Shown here: positions 55,282-62,123 of the stretch, one piece after another
Layout: every line of letters begins with the position of its first letter
How positions within the stretch are numbered: position 1 is the first letter of the stretch
From: Algihabitans sp965233705
Lineage (GTDB): Bacteria; Pseudomonadota; Alphaproteobacteria; Kiloniellales; DSM-21159
DNA: 64,000 bases
NCBI GenBank assembly: GCA_965233705.1
Contig: CBDDTF010000003.1
Coordinates: forward strand, 992,001 to 1,056,000
Direction: 5' to 3'
Program-made: the position numbers and the translations under genes
The notes under the pieces: model-generated
What the model saw: the letters and a program-made list of their open reading frames with translations, nothing else
The model's database searches: none
Told to the model about the DNA's origin: nothing

Positions 55282-55303
55282 AATTCATTTGGCCTCATGA
55301 ATT
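55282..55303. promoter_or_regulatory. Perfect inverted repeat, likely LysR-family operator
   Basis: AATTCAT at 55282-55288 and ATGAATT at 55297-55303, 8-base spacer, containing T-N11-A as expected for LysR-type regulators. It ends 15 bases before the LysR start and overlaps the -10 region downstream of a TTGACA at 55271-55276, so it fits autorepression; it lies about 100 bases upstream of the predicted E1 start. Confidence 0.65.
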
Positions 55304-55318
55304 GAGAATCTGGATGCG

Positions 55319-56185
55319 ATGACCTCCCTCGACCTGGACCTGCTGCGCAGCTTCGTGGCCATCGTCGAACTCGGCGGCTTCACCCGCGCCGCCGAGCGGC
55401 TGGGTCGCACCCAGTCGACCATCTCGCTGCAGATCAAGCGGCTGGAGGAGACCGTGGGCAAGCGCCTGCTCGAGCGCGACAGCCGCCAGATCGCGCTGAC
55501 GCCCGAGGGCGAGCGACTGCTCGGCTATGCCCGGCGTATCCTGCAACTGACAGAGGAGGCGCGCGAAGCGGTCAGCGAGCCGGAGGTCGAGGGCCGCGTG
55601 CGCCTGGGCACGCCGGAGGACTTCGCCACCCACCGCCTGCCGCGCGTGCTGGCCGACTTCGCCCGCAGCCACCCCCGCGTGGCGCTGGAGGTGCACTGCC
55701 AGTTGACCGTGCTGCTCAACGAGGGGTTCGAGCGCGGCGACTTCGACCTGGTGCTGGTCAAGCGCGACCCCGAGGGCCCGGGCGCCGGCGAGCGCGTCTG
55801 GCGCGAGCCGCTGGTGTGGACCGGCGGCACCGGCTTCGACTACGCCCAGCGGGCCGGCGCCACCAACCTGCCCCTGGTGCTCTCGCCGCAACCCTGCGTC
55901 TATCGCAAGCGCGCGCTTTCGGCCCTGGACGCCACCGCCCGGCCCTGGCGGATCGCCTATACCAGCACCTCGCTGGCCGGCACCCTCGCCGCGGTCGAGG
56001 CCGGTCTGGGGGTGACGGTCCTGCCCAAGGACATGGTCCCCGCCGGCCTGCGCGTACTGGGCGACGAAGCGGGATTGCCGGATCTGGCGGACACGGAGAT
56101 CGCCTTGCTGCGCGCGCCCCGACTGTCGCCGGCCGCCCGGCGGCTGGCCGACCACATCGTCCACGCGCTGGAGGCGCCGCGCTGA
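55319..56185 (+). CDS. LysR-family transcriptional regulator
   Basis: A 288-residue regulator with the N-terminal winged helix-turn-helix (LDLLRSFVAIVELGGFTRAAERLGRTQSTISLQIKRLEE) and a periplasmic-binding-like effector domain (from about residue 88, EGRVRLGTPEDFATHRLPRV). It is divergent from the E1 gene with a palindromic site in between. By family logic it senses a small molecule linked to the E1 reaction and controls it (inference). Confidence 0.93.
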   Translation: MTSLDLDLLRSFVAIVELGGFTRAAERLGRTQSTISLQIKRLEETVGKRLLERDSRQIALTPEGERLLGYARRILQLTEEAREAVSEPEVEGRVRLGTPEDFATHRLPRVLADFARSHPRVALEVHCQLTVLLNEGFERGDFDLVLVKRDPEGPGAGERVWREPLVWTGGTGFDYAQRAGATNLPLVLSPQPCVYRKRALSALDATARPWRIAYTSTSLAGTLAAVEAGLGVTVLPKDMVPAGLRVLGDEAGLPDLADTEIALLRAPRLSPAARRLADHIVHALEAPR

Positions 56186-56226
56186 CCCCTTGGCCGGCGC
56201 CGCGATCGGGCGGCCGGGCCGGCGGA

Positions 56227-56487
56227 TCAGGTCTCGACCGGCTCGCCGAAGGCCTGGTGAAAGCTGACCAGGTTCAGAGTCCGGCGCTCGGCGATGAAGC
56301 GCTGGTCGTTCTTCGCCACCAGGAAGTCGTAGTGAACGTGGGCGATCCCCTGGGGGTCCGGCGCGACCTCGATCACGCGCGCCGTCTCGACCGCGCCGCC
56401 GCAGCCCTGGCGGCGAAAGACCGCGCCCTGGCGCACGGCCGCTTGCCAACGCGGCGCCCGTCCGATCAGCCCTCCGACGATATCCAT
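56227..56487 (-). CDS. Small protein of unknown function (86 residues)
   Basis: The product reads MDIVGGLIGRAPRWQAAVRQ, then GAVFRRQGCGGAVETARVIE and a beta-rich stretch with HVHYDFLV and ERRTLNLVSFHQAF. It looks like a small beta-barrel-type cytoplasmic protein conserved in this bacterial group, but I do not recognise a named family. Start: ATG at 56487; an in-frame GTG three codons upstream is possible. It lies 41 bases from the convergent LysR stop and 118 bases after nnr on the same strand. Confidence 0.65.
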   Translation of the reverse strand: MDIVGGLIGRAPRWQAAVRQGAVFRRQGCGGAVETARVIEVAPDPQGIAHVHYDFLVAKNDQRFIAERRTLNLVSFHQAFGEPVET

Positions 56488-56571
56488 CAGGCTCACGCGA
56501 CTAGCCCTCTTCTTGCTCGGGTTGCGTACAGCCCACCAGTCCAGCCTGGGTCCCATGTACGTATACGCGTG

Positions 56572-56586
56572 TAAATCTTCCGTTAA
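56572..56586. promoter_or_regulatory. CtrA-like box upstream of the small protein gene
   Basis: On the minus strand TTAA-N7-TTTA, seven of eight bases of the CtrA consensus TTAA-N7-TTAA. It lies 85 bases before the ATG. A chance match is possible in this AT-richer patch. Confidence 0.3.
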
Positions 56587-56605
56587 CAGGGTCTCCCAGC
56601 CCGTT

Positions 56606-58108
56606 TCAAGCCCCGCCGCTCGTCTCCTCCTGTAACATCGAGAGAACCGCGGGCAGCCGTTCGGGCAGGTCGTCCGCCAGCAGTCCCGGGCCGAAGCCCT
56701 GCGCCGCCGCGCCGTGCATCCACACGGCGGCCGCGGTCGCCTCGAAGGCCGGCAGGCCCTGGGCCAGCAGCGCCGCCACCATGCCGCTCAGCACGTCGCC
56801 GGCACCGGCGGTCGCCAGCTCCGCCGGCGCACTCGTGTTGATCGCCGCGCGCCCGTCCGGCGCGGCGACGACGCTGTCGTAGCCCTTGAGCAGCACCACG
56901 GCGCCCAGCTCCGCCGCGGCGGCCCGGGCGCGCGCCAGCTTGTCCCCCGCGCGGGCGCCGAACAGGCGCGCGTACTCGCCCTCGTGCGGGGTGATCACCA
57001 GCGGGCCGCGGCGCTGCCCCGCCAGCTCGGCCGCGGCACCGGCGAAACAGCTCAGCGCGTCGGCATCGAGCAGCAGCGGCCGTCCGCTCGCCAAGGCCGC
57101 CTCGACGCGGGCGCGGGCCTCGGCGTCGGTGCCCAGGCCGGGGCCGAGCAGCAGTGCCGTCTTGCGGCTGTCCGCCAGCAGCCCGGCATAGGCGGCCGGC
57201 GTGTCGGCGGGCAGCACGATCAGGCTGTCGAGCCGCTGCTGATAGACCGCCCGGGCGGCCTCCGGCGCCGCCACCGAGACCAGACCCGCGCCGCAGCGCA
57301 GCGCGGCGCGCGCCGCCAGACGCGCCGCGCCGGTCATCACGCCGCCGCCGGCGATCAGCAGATGGCCGAAGCTGTACTTGTGCGCCTCGGGCGTGCGCCA
57401 CCGCAGGTGCGCGCCCCACAGGGCCGGCCCGTTCTCCCAGCACTGCCCCGCCAGGTCCGCCAGCACCGCGTCGGGAATGCCGATCTGGACCAGGTCCAGC
57501 GCGCCGCAAAGCCGGCGTCCCGGCAGCAGCAGATGGCCCGGCTTCTTACGGAAGAAGGTCACCGTCGCGCTGGCCTGCAGGCAGGTCTCGCCGAGCGGGG
57601 CGCCGCTGTCGCCCGACAGCCCGCTGGGCACGTCGACCGCCAGCTTGGGGATCGGCGCCCGGTTCAGCGCCTCGACCGCCGCCGCCGCCGCCCCCTCGAG
57701 GGGCCGGCTGAGCCCGGCCCCGAACAGCGCGTCGACCGCCAGCTCGGCCCAACCGGCCACGGCCGTCTCCACCGCGGCCGCCTCCAGGGGCTCCACCTCG
57801 CCGTGCCAGAGCGCGGCCTGGTGCGCGGCGTCGCCGCGCAGCCGGTCGCGTTGGCCCAACAGCATCAGGCGCACCGGCCAGCCGGCCTCGGCCAACAGGC
57901 GCGCCACCACGAAGCCGTCGCCGCCGTTGTTGCCCGGCCCGCAGAGCACCAGGGTGCGGCGTGGGCTCCAACGCGTCTGGACCCGCTCGACGATCGCCGC
58001 CCCGGCCTGCGCCATCAGGGTTCGGCCGGCCACGCCGGCCGCCGCGGCGGCGCGGTCGGCCGCCCCCGCCTGGCCGCAGGTCAGGACCGCCAGCTCCGGT
58101 GCCTGCAT
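56606..58108 (-). CDS. nnr: Bifunctional NAD(P)H-hydrate repair enzyme Nnr
   Basis: Repairs damaged NAD(P)HX: N-terminal epimerase and C-terminal ADP-dependent dehydratase fused in 500 residues. The epimerase part has VLCGPGNNGGDGFVVARLL and DVPSGLSGDSGAPLG. The dehydratase part has LLIAGGGVMTGAARLAARAAL, LLLDADALSCFAG, VVITPHEGEYARLFG-like (LVITPHEGEY) and the catalytic-loop TAGAGDVLSGMV. The start MQAPELAVLTC has a GGAGG site six bases upstream. In many alphaproteobacteria glnB follows or precedes it; here it does not. Confidence 0.95.
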   Translation of the reverse strand: MQAPELAVLTCGQAGAADRAAAAAGVAGRTLMAQAGAAIVERVQTRWSPRRTLVLCGPGNNGGDGFVVARLLAEAGWPVRLMLLGQRDRLRGDAAHQAALWHGEVEPLEAAAVETAVAGWAELAVDALFGAGLSRPLEGAAAAAVEALNRAPIPKLAVDVPSGLSGDSGAPLGETCLQASATVTFFRKKPGHLLLPGRRLCGALDLVQIGIPDAVLADLAGQCWENGPALWGAHLRWRTPEAHKYSFGHLLIAGGGVMTGAARLAARAALRCGAGLVSVAAPEAARAVYQQRLDSLIVLPADTPAAYAGLLADSRKTALLLGPGLGTDAEARARVEAALASGRPLLLDADALSCFAGAAAELAGQRRGPLVITPHEGEYARLFGARAGDKLARARAAAAELGAVVLLKGYDSVVAAPDGRAAINTSAPAELATAGAGDVLSGMVAALLAQGLPAFEATAAAVWMHGAAAQGFGPGLLADDLPERLPAVLSMLQEETSGGA

Positions 58109-58604
58109 CGCTCTCCTCCAATGCCCGCCTGTCACGTCCAGCCACGACCTAAACGGCCACGCCCCAACCAGAGCCCGGCGCAGGGTGTGAACGTCTGGCG
58201 CCACGGTGTCGGGCTGCCGGTCACAAGGCCCCTGCTCCCCATCCTCGGGTTCGCGTGATTATCCGCATCCGGACGGTCGCACATCGCCCTAGTGTGATGC
58301 CTCCGCAGTTCGGCAGGGAGCACTCTGCCGAACTGCGGAGCCGGAATCACATGAAAATCAAAGGCCTGGTGTTGCGGTCGCGCCAACAGTCGAGGCATCG
58401 CATTTCGGAGTCGGGACACCAGCAGCCCAAAGCCGAGCAGCAATGCGCAGGCGGGAACCCGGACGCGACATGCGGCGCTGGAAGGTCGTCGGCGGCCGGC
58501 GCTCGGCGACGCTGGCCCCTTGATCGCCGCACGCCCGCCTGCCAATGTTACGGGAAATATCTGAAATCCCGAATGCGAAACGGGAGAACCCGAGGGAGGT
58601 AACG
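58109..58604. other. Divergent spacer between nnr and the sulfite dehydrogenase gene
   Basis: 496 bases without a convincing gene. It holds a 59-base near-perfect palindrome (listed separately). Around 58400-58470 on the minus strand a frame reads VRVPACALLLGFGLLVSRLR, which resembles a decayed PEP-CTERM sorting signal but has no gene around it. Confidence 0.7.
58293..58351. repeat. 59-bp near-perfect palindrome
   Basis: Inner arms of 16 perfectly paired bases (58301-58316 with 58325-58340) around an 8-base loop, plus outer arms TGTGAT (58293-58298) and ATCACA (58346-58351), separated from the inner arms by 2 and 5 unpaired bases. No T-run on either side. It resembles a MITE-like or REP-like element or a fused pair of terminal inverted repeats. 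Confidence 0.8.
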
Positions 58605-59912
58605 ATGAAGCGCAAAGAGCGTGGTCTCTGCGAGCTCTACCAGGACGATCCCGAGCGTGCCGACTGGCTGGTGTTCGGGCGTGTCGCCCACAGCGACCGG
58701 CGCGGTTTCCTGAAGGGCGCCGGCTTGGCCGCCATGGGCGCCGTGGTCGGGGGCAGCATCCCCTTCCACCGCACCATGCCCTCCGGCCTGATCCCGGCCG
58801 CCCTGGCGGAGGAGCACGGGGAGTTCATGATCGAGGGCAAGGACGGGCTCTCGGTCCTCAACGACCGGCCGCTGAACGCCGAGACCCCGGCACATCTGCT
58901 CGACGACGACATCACCCCGACCGAACGGCACTTCATCCGCAACAACGGCCTGCCGCCCAGCGAGGTCGACGCGCAGAGCTGGACCCTGACGGTCGACGGC
59001 GAGGTCGACTCGCCCCTCGAGCTGAGTCTCGACGACCTGAAGAACAACTTCGAGGTCGTGACCTACGCCTTGCAGATCGAGTGCGGCGGCAACGGGCGCG
59101 GCGCCTTCAACCCGCCGGCCCGCGGCAACCAGTGGACCGTCGGCGCGATCGGTAACGCGCGCTGGACCGGCGTACGCTACGCCGACGTGCTCAAGGCGGC
59201 CGGGCTGACCGACAAGGCGCTCTACACCGGCCAGTACGGCGCCGACAGCCACCTCTCCGGCGACCCCGAGAAGGAGGCGATCAGCCGCGGCATGCCGATC
59301 TGGAAGGCGATGGACCCCTATACGCTGATCGCCTTCCAGCAGAATGGCGAGGACATTCATCCGATGAACGGCGCCCCGCTGCGCGTCGTCGCGCCCGGCT
59401 GGCCGGGCTCGGTCTCGCAGAAGTGGCTGCGCCGCATCTGGGTGCGCGACCAGGTGCACGACGGCCAGAAGATGGGTCCCACCTCCTACCGCGTACCGCG
59501 CTATCCGGTGGAGGCCGGCGCCGAGGTGCCGAAGGAGGACTTCCAGATCATCGAGTCGATGCCGGTGAAGTCGCTCATCACCGCGCCGCAGACCGGCTAC
59601 ACCCTGCCGGTCGACCACCGCACCCTGAAGGTGCGCGGGCACGCCTGGGCCGGCGACCAGCGGGTCAGCCGCGTCGACGTCTCGACCGACTTCGGTGCCA
59701 CCTGGACCCAGGCGGTCCTGCATCCCGAGCCCAACCCCTACTCCTGGCAGACCTGGTCGGCCGAGGTCACCTTCCCCAGCAAGGGCTACTACGAGGTCTG
59801 GGCCCGGGCGACCGACGAGAACGGCGTCATGCAGCCCTTCGCCATCGCCTGGAACCCCAAGGGCTATCTCAACAACAGCATGCACCGCATCGCGGTGAAC
59901 GTCCCGGTCTAA
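58605..59912 (+). CDS. Sulfite dehydrogenase, molybdenum subunit (SorA/SorT/SoxC family)
   Basis: Periplasmic molybdopterin enzyme that oxidises sulfite to sulfate and passes electrons to a c-type cytochrome. The 435-residue product has a Tat signal with SDRRGFLKGAGLAAMGA (Arg32-Arg33), the family opening ERHFIRNNGLPPSEVD, the Mo-ligand Cys160 in LQIECGGNGRG, and the dimerisation domain with VRGHAWAGDQRVSRVDVSTD and AVLHPEPNPYSWQTW. The start at 58605 follows GGGAGG by six bases. The next plus-strand gene is a small cytochrome c, fitting a sulfite:cytochrome c oxidoreductase rather than a full Sox operon. Confidence 0.92.
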   Translation: MKRKERGLCELYQDDPERADWLVFGRVAHSDRRGFLKGAGLAAMGAVVGGSIPFHRTMPSGLIPAALAEEHGEFMIEGKDGLSVLNDRPLNAETPAHLLDDDITPTERHFIRNNGLPPSEVDAQSWTLTVDGEVDSPLELSLDDLKNNFEVVTYALQIECGGNGRGAFNPPARGNQWTVGAIGNARWTGVRYADVLKAAGLTDKALYTGQYGADSHLSGDPEKEAISRGMPIWKAMDPYTLIAFQQNGEDIHPMNGAPLRVVAPGWPGSVSQKWLRRIWVRDQVHDGQKMGPTSYRVPRYPVEAGAEVPKEDFQIIESMPVKSLITAPQTGYTLPVDHRTLKVRGHAWAGDQRVSRVDVSTDFGATWTQAVLHPEPNPYSWQTWSAEVTFPSKGYYEVWARATDENGVMQPFAIAWNPKGYLNNSMHRIAVNVPV

Positions 59913-59983
59913 GGCCACCGCGCAGATGCCGCCCCGATCCGTCTCCCGCGGCGCCCGCGATGGCCGCGCCGTGGGGGACGGAG

Positions 59984-60019
59984 CGTGGGAGGTGGACCGT
60001 GGGAGGTGGACCGTGGGGG
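59984..60019. repeat. 14-bp tandem repeat (about 2.5 copies)
   Basis: Unit cgtgggaggtggac at 59984-59997 and 59998-60011, with a partial third copy, in the 285-base spacer between the sulfite dehydrogenase and cytochrome genes. Confidence 0.85.
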
Positions 60020-60090
60020 GGCGGGCCGGCGCAAAGCGCGCGATCGACCGCCAGACGGAGAGTCCTCGCAGATATCCAGAGCCGCTTTCC

Positions 60091-60116
60091 CCCGCCCTCC
60101 AGTCCCGCCCTCCAGT
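60091..60116. repeat. 13-bp tandem repeat (2 copies)
   Basis: Unit cccgccctccagt at 60091-60103 and 60104-60116, then a partial copy, in the same spacer as the 14-bp repeat. Confidence 0.85.
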
Positions 60117-60197
60117 CCCGGGCCCCTGGCGCGGCGCGCGCCGTCCGTCTGTCGCGCGCGCCACGGCGCAGGCGCCCATTGCTTTCCGTGAGGTGAC

Positions 60198-60542
60198 ATG
60201 ACGCCGCTGCCCCCTGCCTGTGCGAAGCTCCTCCGCCCGAAGGCCGCCCTGCCGCTGATCGCCGGCCTGCTGATCGCCCTGCCCGCCGGCCCCGCCCCGG
60301 CCCAGGAGGAGGAGTGGGACGGACTGCCGGCCGGCGAAGGCCGCGAGGAGGTCTATTACAACTGCACCGCCTGCCACTCCCTGATGCTGGTCCAGCAGCA
60401 GGGCATGTCCCGCAAGCGCTGGGCCGACACCCTCGACTGGATGGTCGAGGAACAGGGAATGGCCGCGCTGGAGCCGGAGGTCGAGACTCAGATCCTCGAC
60501 TACCTCGCCGAGCACTATGGCGAGGATCGCGCCAGCCAGTAG
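60198..60542 (+). CDS. Small c-type cytochrome, electron acceptor of sulfite dehydrogenase
   Basis: A 114-residue monohaem cytochrome with a signal peptide (hydrophobic ALPLIAGLLIALPAG, cleavage near APAQ) and one haem site CTACH (Cys56, Cys59, His60). Met candidates for the sixth ligand are Met70, Met82 or Met88. It resembles the SorB/SorU cytochrome partners of bacterial sulfite dehydrogenases in size and position. The 285-base repeat-rich spacer before it is longer than usual for a two-gene operon. Confidence 0.85.
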   Translation: MTPLPPACAKLLRPKAALPLIAGLLIALPAGPAPAQEEEWDGLPAGEGREEVYYNCTACHSLMLVQQQGMSRKRWADTLDWMVEEQGMAALEPEVETQILDYLAEHYGEDRASQ

Positions 60543-60734
60543 CGTGCCGCGCGAGTGATCTGCCACGGCCCGGGCCCGCTTCGCGCTTTCGCACGATCAC
60601 AAGAAACCACCTTAACCTGATGATATAACGCCGGTTTTTGTGACCTGCGGGCGCGCGGGGGCGGGCCCAGGGGATCATGGACATGCGCGAACGCCGGCGC
60701 GCGAAAAAACCCCGCGGCAGCGGTTGAAAAGCGC

Positions 60735-60765
60735 TTGACCTTCCTCCGGGGGCAAACGCCATCTG
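60735..60765 (+). promoter_or_regulatory. Possible MerR/CueR-type copper-responsive promoter
   Basis: TTGACC (60735-60740) with a 19-base spacer to CATCTG (60760-60765). The first half CTTGACCTTCC is the same as in CueR/HmrR promoters; the second half of the dyad is imperfect (GGGCAAACG). The long spacer is typical of MerR-family control. The downstream genes are copper-resistance genes, which supports the reading. Confidence 0.4.
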
Positions 60766-60771
60766 ACTGGC

Positions 60772-61128
60772 ATGCAACAGGTTTTGGCCTTCGCGCTGGC
60801 GATTCTGATGGCCGCCGCCACGCTGACCGGCGGCGTCGGCCCGCTCCACGCCACGCCCGCCGACTCGCCGGCCGAGATGGCGGCGAGCGACCTGGCGTCG
60901 GGCGGCCATGGCGGCGAAGCCTGTTCCCATGACCCGGAGGGTCTGTCCGAGAGCGGCGCGGACAGTTGCGCGCGCCTCGCCGACCACTGTCCACGCATCC
61001 TGACGCCCGAGCCCGGCCTGGTCTCCGGCGTCGACTACGCGCCGGCCGACCTCGGCCGGCTCGAGGACGAGGTCCGCAACAGCCTCGTCCTGGCGCCCGA
61101 TCACCCCCCGCCCCGCGCCCAGGTCTGA
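60772..61128 (+). CDS. Small exported His/Cys-containing protein of the copper cluster
   Basis: A 118-residue product with a signal peptide (VLAFALAILMAAATLTGG) and a short mature part containing HGGEACSHD and CARLADHC (Cys51, Cys66, Cys73, with nearby His), which could bind metal. No known domain recognised. The ATG has no ribosome-binding site, and the predicted promoter would start transcription at or next to it, so it may be translated from a leaderless mRNA. Its position before cupredoxin and copA suggests a copper-related periplasmic role (inference). Confidence 0.6.
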   Translation: MQQVLAFALAILMAAATLTGGVGPLHATPADSPAEMAASDLASGGHGGEACSHDPEGLSESGADSCARLADHCPRILTPEPGLVSGVDYAPADLGRLEDEVRNSLVLAPDHPPPRAQV

Positions 61129-61503
61129 CGCGCCGACTCCTGGAGTCCGGTGCCAGGGCATTCCCAGGGTGCTCCCAGAGCGCGCCGCCCGTGTCGTGAC
61201 CTCCACGGGCCGCCCGGCACCGCATGAGGCTCCGGTAGGCTGACCGCCGCTGGTGGGCTCCGTCCCGGTCCTTGCGCCGCGTGCCGCCCTCCCTGCGCCC
61301 GACGCCGCCGGCCTCGCCACAGTCGGCCCGCGCCGCTGCCGCGCCACCACGGCGCAGGCGCCCCTTCGCTCCCGACCCTGCCGGGTCCCGTGCTGCCGCA
61401 CGCGACCGACCCGGCCCGATCGCCCCGTGCAGGCCGGGCTTCGGCGCAGCCTGTCCGGATTCCCGTCCACCCTTCCGTAACTTCCACCGAAAGGAACACG
61501 TCT
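61129..61503. other. Spacer before the cupredoxin gene
   Basis: 375 bases with no gene that I can support. A 17-base string (61347-61363) also occurs at 60161-60177 before the cytochrome gene. A small palindrome (GACTCC-T-GGAGTC) follows the upstream stop codon. No clear promoter was seen. Confidence 0.65.
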
Positions 61504-62064
61504 ATGTCTTCTCAGGTTTCCAAGACCCTTCTTGCCACCGCTGTCCTGGTGTCGGCCGCCTTCGCCGGGCCCGTCCTGGCCGACGTTCCCAGTGCCGGCG
61601 AGCACGGCCATGACGGCGCCTTCTCCTTCGGGAAGCCGGCGACGGCCTCCGAGGCCGACCGCACCATCGAGGTGACCATGGGCGACAGCTTCTTCGAGCC
61701 GGAGCGCTTGAACATCGCGGCCGGCGAGACGGTGCGCTTCGTCATCAGGAACGGCGGCGAGCTGCTGCACGAGTTCAACCTCGGCACGGCCGCGATGCAC
61801 GCCGAGCATCAGCAGGAGATGATGACCATGATGCAGAAGGGCCTGCTCACCCCGACCAGCGTCGACCGCAGCGGCGCCGAAGCGGATCACGCAAGCGACG
61901 GCGGGGCGCACCTGCACGACGACCCCAATTCCCTGCTGCTGGAGCCCGGCGCCACGAAGGAGCTGGTCTGGAGCTTCCCCGAGGCCACCAGCCTGGAGTT
62001 CGCCTGCAACGTGCCCGGCCACTACGCCGCCGGCATGGTCGGCCAGATCGACGTCATCAATTGA
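61504..62064 (+). CDS. Periplasmic type-1 copper protein (CopI-like cupredoxin)
   Basis: A 186-residue cupredoxin with a signal peptide (cleavage near AFAGPVLA-D). The type-1 copper ligands are visible: His89 in ELLHEFNLG, and Cys168, His173, Met178 in FACNVPGHYAAGM. An insertion between the strands (residues 98-140) is rich in Met and His (MHAEHQQEMMTMM, ADHASDGGAHLHDD), as in CopI-type copper-tolerance proteins. The AAGGA site before the ATG fixes the start. It lies 59 bases upstream of copA. Confidence 0.88.
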   Translation: MSSQVSKTLLATAVLVSAAFAGPVLADVPSAGEHGHDGAFSFGKPATASEADRTIEVTMGDSFFEPERLNIAAGETVRFVIRNGGELLHEFNLGTAAMHAEHQQEMMTMMQKGLLTPTSVDRSGAEADHASDGGAHLHDDPNSLLLEPGATKELVWSFPEATSLEFACNVPGHYAAGMVGQIDVIN

Positions 62065-62123
62065 CGGGGACCCAGGCGGCGCCGGCCGCGGCGCCGCCGC
62101 CTTTCCCAACAGGGGATCGCAAG

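Noticed and set aside
58293..58351. CRP-type binding site from the outer arms TGTGAT and ATCACA
   Set aside because: The half-sites are 47 bases apart instead of about 6, so they cannot form one CRP site.
59984..60116. CRISPR-like array from the repeats in this spacer
   Set aside because: Units of 13-14 bases are directly adjacent, with no spacers and no cas genes nearby.
59869..62109. Open frame of 746 codons on the minus strand across the cytochrome and cupredoxin genes
   Set aside because: Crosses three genes and several spacers, and reads as Arg/Gly/Ala-rich text without a domain; the plus-strand genes have signal peptides and metal motifs.
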